64,000 bases of DNA from Gremmenia infestans. Taxonomy: Eukaryota; Ascomycota; Leotiomycetes; Helotiales; Hamatocanthoscyphaceae. The stretch is from NCBI GenBank assembly GCA_032629725.1, contig JAFEVB010000026.1, forward strand, positions 62,001 to 126,000, read 5' to 3'. Below, in pieces: positions 57,464 to 64,000 of the stretch. The notes under the pieces were generated by a model. It saw only the letters and a program-made list of their open reading frames with translations. It was not told the origin of the DNA and did not search any database. Each line of letters starts with the position of its first letter. Within the stretch, counting starts at the first letter, position 1. The position numbers were made by a program, and so were the translations under genes.

Positions 57464-59319
57464 CCTGCTGTTTACAAATTAGCTGATTGATCTCCATGGC
57501 GTCTAACTTGGCTCGCTGTCGCATATCGCAAATAGCCAAGAGTAGAGAAAAGCACAACAGATTGGTATGGAGGAACAACAAACTTACGGGACGGATAGAT
57601 CCGCGACACCAGTGGCAACTAAATGCAGATCCGGGGTACACTAAAAAGCAGGCCACCACTCCATATATCTGACTCGATTCTCCATATCTTAGAAAACAGG
57701 TGCGAGTACCGGTGCATAAACTTGATGAATTGAACCCATCATGAACTTCGTGAATGAGGCTATTTTCACACAAGACAAGACAAGCACCTTCCTCCTCGTA
57801 CGTGGTACCAGTACCTCACGAAATGCAACCTTGCCGGAAGTTTGTCCCGCATTCGGAAGCTGATAAGTAAACTTTACATAAAGCCTTGGGACTGGATAAT
57901 GCAAGGCGGGATGCTGGGGATGCCTTGCATAAATCAATAAGTCCACCAATAAGAACAGAGGCCGGAAGTTTCACCATCTATTTATTTCTGGCACTCGTTT
58001 GAGAGCCTGAGAATCATACAGGATAGATGCGCTCGGAGCGAAGAAAACGCAAAGCTAGGCAGGCGGCTTTGAAGCGCGTCGTTAAAACCTTTACTGTACC
58101 ACGTTTCCCTATCTTTCAAGATCAATAATATTGCAAATTGAACACGAACAAACTTCTACCATACAGAGGTACTACTGACAAGTATATTTCAATGCTCCCG
58201 TATCGAGCGCCCGGCTAACGGTTTTGCAGGTCAAGGCAGAAACCCGCATGAAATACAGAGCAATAACAGTACCAAGTTCATCCATCCAACCCGATTGCGA
58301 AAGACTACACGTTCCTATGAACTCTCAGCGCATCTGCTCCCTCTTCCATCGATCGATTGTCGAATGCTCGTTGCGGCATTCTCCACGTTGATTGAATTGA
58401 AGTAGTAGATCGCGCCAGAATTAAGACGAGACGCTGTACTGTCTATGGGAGTAAGTGGGCAGGATAGGTAATACGAATAACAGAGGCAGAAACACGCCAT
58501 TACTGCTAGCATAACATAATATAGCTAGGTACTTGAGTTCTCGCGAGAAAGATTTCCCACGGCAAAGGATGCAGGTGGATGTGACACTGCTTATGTTAAT
58601 GCAATTAAGGGCTAAGATCGATGCCTCTCCTCGGGCGCGAAAAGTGTTATCAGATCCACGGAGTAAAAGACGAAGACGCAGATGCACAAAGGAAGCCCAC
58701 CCGCACGCTATGCATATCTTGTTCAGACTCCGAGGCTCTGTCTACTTCCCTGTGGGATTTATCGATCGACCACCATCTGAGAATTTCTGGCTTCTGCTTT
58801 GGTAGCAGCAACTTCAGCCCCGGCCCGGCCTCTTCCACCTCATCATCTTGCGAGCAACCCTGGAACGCTTGTGGGCGTGCAACGAGGCCTCGATTATTCC
58901 GACAGGCCTGATCATGGCAAGAACGCAAGGCTTTCACCTTGATGTTCTGGATATTCGCAATGCAGGCTCAGTGGCTAGCTTGGTATTACCTTCATTGGCA
59001 GTATCTTCTAGAGCTTTGATTCATTTGGAAGCTTCTAGGCCGCTGCCAATTCCCACTGGGATTATCTCTAGACATGGGCGAACTTTTGGCCCGAAAATCG
59101 AAAGATTTTGCATACCTCATATTTGCTGTACATATCTCTGGCCTCAATGATCGCTCAACTGGAGAGCTCATTCGTTCTGCGGAATTGGTCTCACTGTCAT
59201 CAAAGGCATCTCTCACTTTCGACTTCTAGGGTTAAATCAAGTAAGTATATTCTCCATTCATGTTCAGAGCTCGTTGATCATTACAGAAATTTCGTGTCCA
59301 TGGAACTATCCTAGCACGT
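57464..59319. other. Intergenic region
   Basis: About 1.9 kb between the two transporter genes. Several short frames on both strands (for example around 58533-59150) have no domains or begin at non-ATG codons. No gene called. Confidence 0.45.
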
Positions 59320-61018
59320 CTAAGCGCTACCAGAGTTGCCCGCTTTGCGTCTGAGCTTCGCCTCCTTCTGCAACTTTCTTGCGTACTTGACTCCGAATCC
59401 ATGCTGGAAGATCTCTCTGATGTCCTCGAGAGTCATGCCTTTCACCTCTGGGTAGCAGAAGTATACTGCAATCCATCCAATGAAACAGATCGCGGCATAG
59501 AACCCAAAAGCTCCTGAGGGAGTAGCTGCTTCTCGTCAATATTACGTCTAGTAGGTCTGGATTCGGAGATTCTTACTATTTTCCATTTGGGTCAAGAATG
59601 TTGACGCGACAATGATGTTAGAACCCCAGCATGAACAGGTAAGCATCATTGTACCGTAGGCTCGGACTTCCATAGGGAAGAACTCGGATGAGAGCCATGC
59701 TGTGTTACCCATACCGGATGAATAAAACGCAACATAAATAATCATGCTGGCAAGTACGACATATGCGGGCCATCCAACTTTGTTTGACTTGAGCGACAGA
59801 TCGTGGTTGATTGGGATCCAGTGGAAAGCAATAGCGGCGAGAACCAAAAATAAGGCCATTCCCCACATTGTGCTCAACAGAATGCGGCGTCGTCCAAAAC
59901 GATCAACGACCATCAGATTGACCCAAGTGAAGAAGAAGTTTGTTGCCGCGATAATTGTTCCGACGGCCACTGGATCAGAGAAACCCACAAGAGCGAAAAG
60001 TGTTGAGGAGTAGTACATCAGACTGTTGAAGCCTCCAAGTTGACTGATAGCCATGAGTCCACATGCAGCGATAAGGGCTCGGAGATTTCCAGGAACCACG
60101 TAGAGCTGTTTGAGAAGCCACAAGTTGCCCTTGCCTTCGCTGAACGCCTTCGCTTCTGCAACATGCCGGGTGATGTGAGTGACTTTTTGTCGGACTTGGT
60201 CTGCAGTGCCATGCGGGAAAATCTTTTGGATGACGATGGCGGCCTCATCGGCTTTGTCGTGGTAGACGAGCTGACGAGGTGATTCCGGGCAGAATGGAAG
60301 AAGACAACAGAGGATAATAGCAGGGACAGCTCCGAGGGCTACCATTGCTCTCCAGCCATGGCTAACATTTGCAAGAGCGGCGCCGATTCCATAGGAAATT
60401 AGTTGACCTCCAGTGATAGACATATTGTCCAGACCAATCATGCGTCCACGGTATTTTGCGGGTGCGACTTCAGCGATATACAGGGGGACAATCATGGCCG
60501 CTGAACCAACTCCGAGACCAACAACAAGTCGTCCCACAGTCATCTGAGCAAGGGAATAAGCAGCAGCTTGAAGGATGGCACCAACTATGAACAAGAAGCA
60601 TCCCATGTAAATTGCGCCCTTGCGACCAAATCTATCAGCGGTGAGTCCAGCGGCGACGGCACCAATAAATGCACCTCCTGAGGTGATTGAAGTTATGAGT
60701 TCTTTCTCGCTAGAATTGAGGATTTTTCCGAGGTCGTCGTTGAGGTAAACAAGGACTGCCGAGATAATTCCAGTGTCATAACCTGAATACGAGGTTAGCA
60801 AGAAAAAATCTATAAACTCCTACTACATGGTACCTACCAAACAAAAAGCCACCGACACCTGCGGTGATAGCGACCAGCCAGGCATATTTCCCGGCTTGCG
60901 TTTGCTCGATGCTATCTAGGTCGTCGAGATTCTCGGAATCTTCGAGAGAAGATGCCGATACCTTCTCAATATGAGCGGCGTTGTCTTTGGAGTCTTCTTG
61001 CTCTTTGAAGGAACCCAT
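59320..61018 (-). CDS. Myo-inositol/sugar transporter (MFS)
   Basis: Three exons: 61018-60838, 60782-59577 and 59525-59320, total 530 residues. After a cytosolic acidic N-terminus come 12 membrane helices with sugar-porter signatures: GFLFGYDTGIISAVL, ADRFGRKGAIYMG, GRLVVGLGVGSAAMIVPLYIAEVAP, PESPRQLVYHDK, and the C-half VDRFGRRRILL. The C-terminal PEVKGMTLEDIREIFQHGFGV is typical of the inositol-transporter (Itr1-like) branch, which imports inositol by proton symport; other polyols are possible. The third acceptor is chosen as CAG at 59528-59526, with AAG three bases upstream equally compatible with the frame. No glycan-related neighbour helps narrow the substrate. Confidence 0.92.
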
Positions 61019-62230
61019 GTTGAATAATTGACAGGAGTGTGATGTGGAGGGGAGGAGAGGAGACAATTGTCGAAGCGGGATAATGATCAGATGTTATGAG
61101 ATGGGAGATGGCTGCTGGAGCATGCTTTTCAAATGACACAAGGAGGAAACAATGAGGTCTTATATTGAAATTTCAGAGTAGCCTTGCCCGTCGCCGAGCG
61201 CCTCGTTCAGGTTACTAAGACCGCTAGGTAACGAAGACAGGCCATGTAGATCAGAAGGAGGCGCTGAGCTACAGCAAATTGCCGCCATCGAGACTCTTTG
61301 CGGCGTCGTCAGCTGAGCTCCAGGGAGGTCTATGCACGGGTCTTTCTGCGGGAATTTGTGGCGTTTCATTTCTGCGGGGAACCCCAGAATTCAAGATACG
61401 TAGGTAGTAGGTACAGACCGTAGACTAGGTAAAGGTAAGTACAATACTGGAGTAAGTAAGTAAGTAAGTAGCGAGCATGAGGGGTTTGACAAGGATTCCA
61501 TTCAATTCGACTCGTAAAATGAATAAATGTCGGCAAACCCATCAAATTGCCATTCAGTGATTGGGAAGGGATTACTAGCATTAGAAAGTCAAAACCCGAC
61601 GAAGCGCTGAATGCGGAGATGAACGTGGAGAAGTGGACGCCCTATAGGTCGGGGTGGGGAGGATTCCCGTGGGATGCGAGTCAGCTGGTGCGGGGTTCCC
61701 CAGGTTGGCGTTCACGAGTCTAGATAACTACCCCAACCGCCCCGCATTGGGTAGTTTCCATTTCCAACTTCATCCTTTTGCGATTCCTGTTATTCCTACT
61801 ATTCCTACTATTCCTACTTTTTTGCATCTTATCTTACCCTTGTCCTCAAACATGCGATGATAACTCCGGGAGTGCTCTAGAAGTAGATGCCTCAATCTAG
61901 TCCAAGGTATGATAAGGCATCCATCAATCATCAATTATCAATCCTCAATTATCAACCCATTCAACCCAACCACTCCGACTGTCACACACAGCTCAATAAT
62001 TCTGACGTCATTGCATTTAGTCCCAGGCCTTCTGCAAACAAGCAGAGCAATAATGGTAAATCTTGCCACACATATGCCTCCTCTGGTTGGATGGGGGTTG
62101 GGTTGGATACGGGTTGGGGGCCGGTACGGGTCAACCTCTCACTCGCCCACTCACCCCTGCACGGGCCCCCTTCCGGTGCTTCCTAACGGACCCTCCCGAT
62201 CACCAAAAGCCTCACTCATTACTAACAGCC
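61019..62230. other. Intergenic region with simple repeats
   Basis: About 1.2 kb. It holds a tetranucleotide run (AGTA/GTAA, 61451-61470) and a tattcctac nonamer-like run (about 61790-61820). A TACTAAC branch-like sequence at about 62221 sits before the first exon of the next gene. No coding sequence recognised. The first exon of the transcription-factor gene should lie here but was not identified. Confidence 0.45.
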
Positions 62231-62238
62231 TGAATAAC

Positions 62239-63828
62239 AGCACAGGGAAATTCTTCCACTACTGGCGCTCCAAAAGCGAACTTTGGAAATTTGAGATTCA
62301 GACACGGCTCAAGCGCCAGATACGATTCTGACTTTGCCAAAGACCAAGTCTGGGTGTCCATTTCCGGTCAAGGTAAGTCCGCACTGTCCGGTGCATGGCA
62401 TGGCGTGGCGTGGCGTGGCGTGGTGTGGCAGGCAATTCCATTGTTCTATTGCCAGCGTTGCCAAAGTTCCTTCTTGGTGTGGCCCTGACTTCTGAGTTTG
62501 GTAGTATGTTCTCAATTTGTGGATGAACTTCCAGAATTGCATGAAATCTATTCCACCACTCCCAAAAGCGAACAGGCTGCTTCTGTTGCTACACCACAAC
62601 AGAGTCGGCATACCGAGACCGAGTCACCAGCCGCCTCACTTACTGCCCCTTCAAATCTCTCCGCCATATCTGAAGATTTTAGTGGCGCTCAATCCGCATC
62701 GTGGATACCCCGATCAGCACTTTCAGAAACCCAACTTGCGTCACCGGCCAAAAGGCGGTGCTCCAATAAAACCGACAGATCTTCCTTCCACTCACTTAGT
62801 CAGACTTCTGGCATACTTTCCACTTATCCACAGAGTAACAGTAGCTTTGCGGGATCCCCAATAGGACATGGGGATGCTATCGACTCTCTTCTACGAGCGG
62901 CAGACTACTCCGACCACCATAGACCGCATCAACCCGAATCACTTAGCTCACCCCAACAAACTCAAATATCTCCCTACGATGAAATCGACCATTCCGTTTC
63001 TCGGGCATGGCCCGAAGTTCGCATCCAGGAGGCCTGTCTTATGCGATACTTCATCGATGAACTAGCTTGCTGGGTAACGTCCCCTTTGCGATTCTTAATA
63101 ACATCTTAGCTTACATGGAAAGTTTGATCTCTGCGATCCAGAACGGCATTTTGCCCTTATTGTCCCACAAAGATCTCAACACTGCCCAGCTCTTCTAAAC
63201 GCCATCTATACGGCGTCAGCTCGGCACCTGTGCCGTCTTGATCAGTACAAGAAAGATGGTTCCGTAGAGTATCTCGAAAACCGACTACCAGATCTGCACA
63301 TTGAAACAGCTGTGGAGTATCACAGTCGATCCATTGAGCATCTAGTTGCCGTTTCCCATGATTCTGAGGCAGTATTCGACGAAAATCTCCTCGTTGCTGC
63401 GATAATTTTGCGTTTCTACGAAGAAGTGGATGGTTAGTCTCCTTTCCCTCGGCCCAACCTCGGTGATTGACATATTTATTAGCACCATTGAATGGTGGAG
63501 ACTGGGAAACTGGTAAGTGGCAACTGGACATCCAGATGATTCTATTTCAGACCTGTGTTTAGCCCTGTGCATGAGTAAACTTGAGAACACAACTAGTTCA
63601 AAGACACAGTAGGGTGTCTGGAGCACAGTATGCTTTGCCAAGTAACACATGCACTTACATGACATAGCAATCCATATGAAGCAATATCTGACTTCACATT
63701 TCCAGGTCTTCGGGGGACCCAGGTCTTCATCGAAGCACAAGCTTCTTCGGGCCATGAGAGCAGTCTCCGGCGCGCTGCCTTTCGTGTAGCATGCCGCCAA
63801 GAAGTGTATATGGCGTTTACAAAACAAC
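62239..63828 (+). CDS. Fungal transcription-factor-domain protein (partial)
   Basis: Coding exons by frame continuity: about 62239-62372, 62505-63073, 63123-63432, 63483-63512 and 63706-63828; more exons lie beyond the right edge. The middle region resembles the fungal-specific transcription-factor domain: LMRYFIDELACW, FDLCDPERHFALIVPQ, CPALLNAIYTASARHLCRL, YHSRSIEHLVAVSHD, LLVAAIILRFYEEVD and FIEAQASSGHESSLRRAAFRVACRQEVYMAF. The upstream block FRHGSSARYDSDFAKDQVWVS is the short link that normally follows the Zn2Cys6 cluster in this group, but no C-x2-C-x6-C cluster was found in the sequence upstream. Either an early exon was missed or the zinc cluster has been lost. The start is unknown. 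It would be a nuclear regulator; targets not predictable. Confidence 0.7.
62392..62432 (+). repeat. GGCGTG pentamer-like microsatellite
   Basis: Short run of tggca/tggcg units in the first seen intron of the transcription-factor gene (62373-62504). No coding effect. Confidence 0.7.
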
Positions 63829-64000
63829 GGTAAGCATAACGAAAAAAGACTATCCTATTCCAAAGGCTTTAATGGATATATGGGTCAAAATGCATACTCC
63901 CCAAGACATTGAGGTGTTTGGGTAGCAACATATTGTCCTTGTACGCATGAAACAAAGTCTCCAGTTCAATTCATATCCTAGCGAAGCAATACTGACTCCA

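Noticed and set aside
58533..59150. Several overlapping frames between the two MFS genes
   Set aside because: Some start at non-ATG codons, protein sequences look random, no family recognised.
61451..61470. Short direct repeats resembling a CRISPR start
   Set aside because: A simple tetranucleotide run without spacers, in a eukaryotic genome.

Overview
The window is a stretch of nuclear DNA from a filamentous ascomycete. The evidence is many short introns (about 42-150 bp, GT-AG with CTAAC/CTRAY branch points), compact genes on both strands, and fungal families such as a Clr5-ankyrin protein, a Dal5-type transporter, a sedolisin, GH78, GH92, Pmp3 and a fungal transcription-factor domain. Codon use, gene content and intergenic style would fit a member of the Leotiomycetes (Helotiales-like), but that placement is an inference. 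No rRNA, tRNA, CRISPR array or intact transposon was recognised.

Layout. 1-3.5 kb: the 5' part of a large Clr5 plus ankyrin-repeat gene (minus) that runs off the left edge. 3.8-4.2 kb: a two-copy tandem repeat of about 175 bp (187 bp period). 4.3-4.6 kb: a possible tiny membrane protein. 5.9-7.4 kb: a Baeyer-Villiger-type flavin monooxygenase. 7.9-10.0 kb: a secreted sedolisin (S53) peptidase. 11.2-14.8 kb: a divergent pair, a Dal5-type anion transporter and a TauD-type dioxygenase, which looks like a sulfonate uptake and desulfonation module. 15.5-18.4 kb: two small single-pass membrane proteins with PPxY motifs and a matching intron/exon junction. 19.9-20.9 kb: a Pro/Glu/Ala-rich repeat protein. 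22.3-24.2 kb: a six-exon amidase with a GC-AG intron. 24.9-25.5 kb: a third small PPxY membrane protein. 26.5-28.1 kb: an Old-Yellow-Enzyme-like gene with a frameshift. 28.1-31.9 kb: almost empty.

31.9-37.4 kb holds a convergent glycosidase pair (GH78 alpha-L-rhamnosidase, GH92 alpha-mannosidase; the latter with a second GC-AG intron). 38.4-39.4 kb: a Ure2-like glutathione transferase. 40.7-41.6 kb: a SET-domain protein. 42.1-44.9 kb: two small unknown proteins and a P-loop kinase-like frame with no start. 46.4-48.4 kb: a 671-residue protein with three evenly spaced HxxxCxxC motifs. 48.9-49.3 kb: Pmp3. 49.6-54.4 kb: mitochondrial EF-G and DNA polymerase kappa, divergently transcribed from a 238 bp promoter region. 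54.7-55.3 kb: an RPEL-repeat protein. 55.6-57.5 kb: a DHA1-type MFS drug transporter. 59.3-61.0 kb: an inositol/sugar transporter. 62.2 kb to the right edge: a fungal transcription-factor-domain gene whose zinc cluster is not visible and whose 3' end is outside the window.

Housekeeping genes (EF-G, Pol kappa, Pmp3, RPEL) cluster at 46-56 kb, while 5-38 kb is accessory: secreted hydrolases, oxidoreductases and permeases for scavenging nitrogen, sulfur and plant or fungal polysaccharides. Exon coordinates were worked out by hand from splice signals and reading-frame continuity, so they carry the uncertainty of that method.
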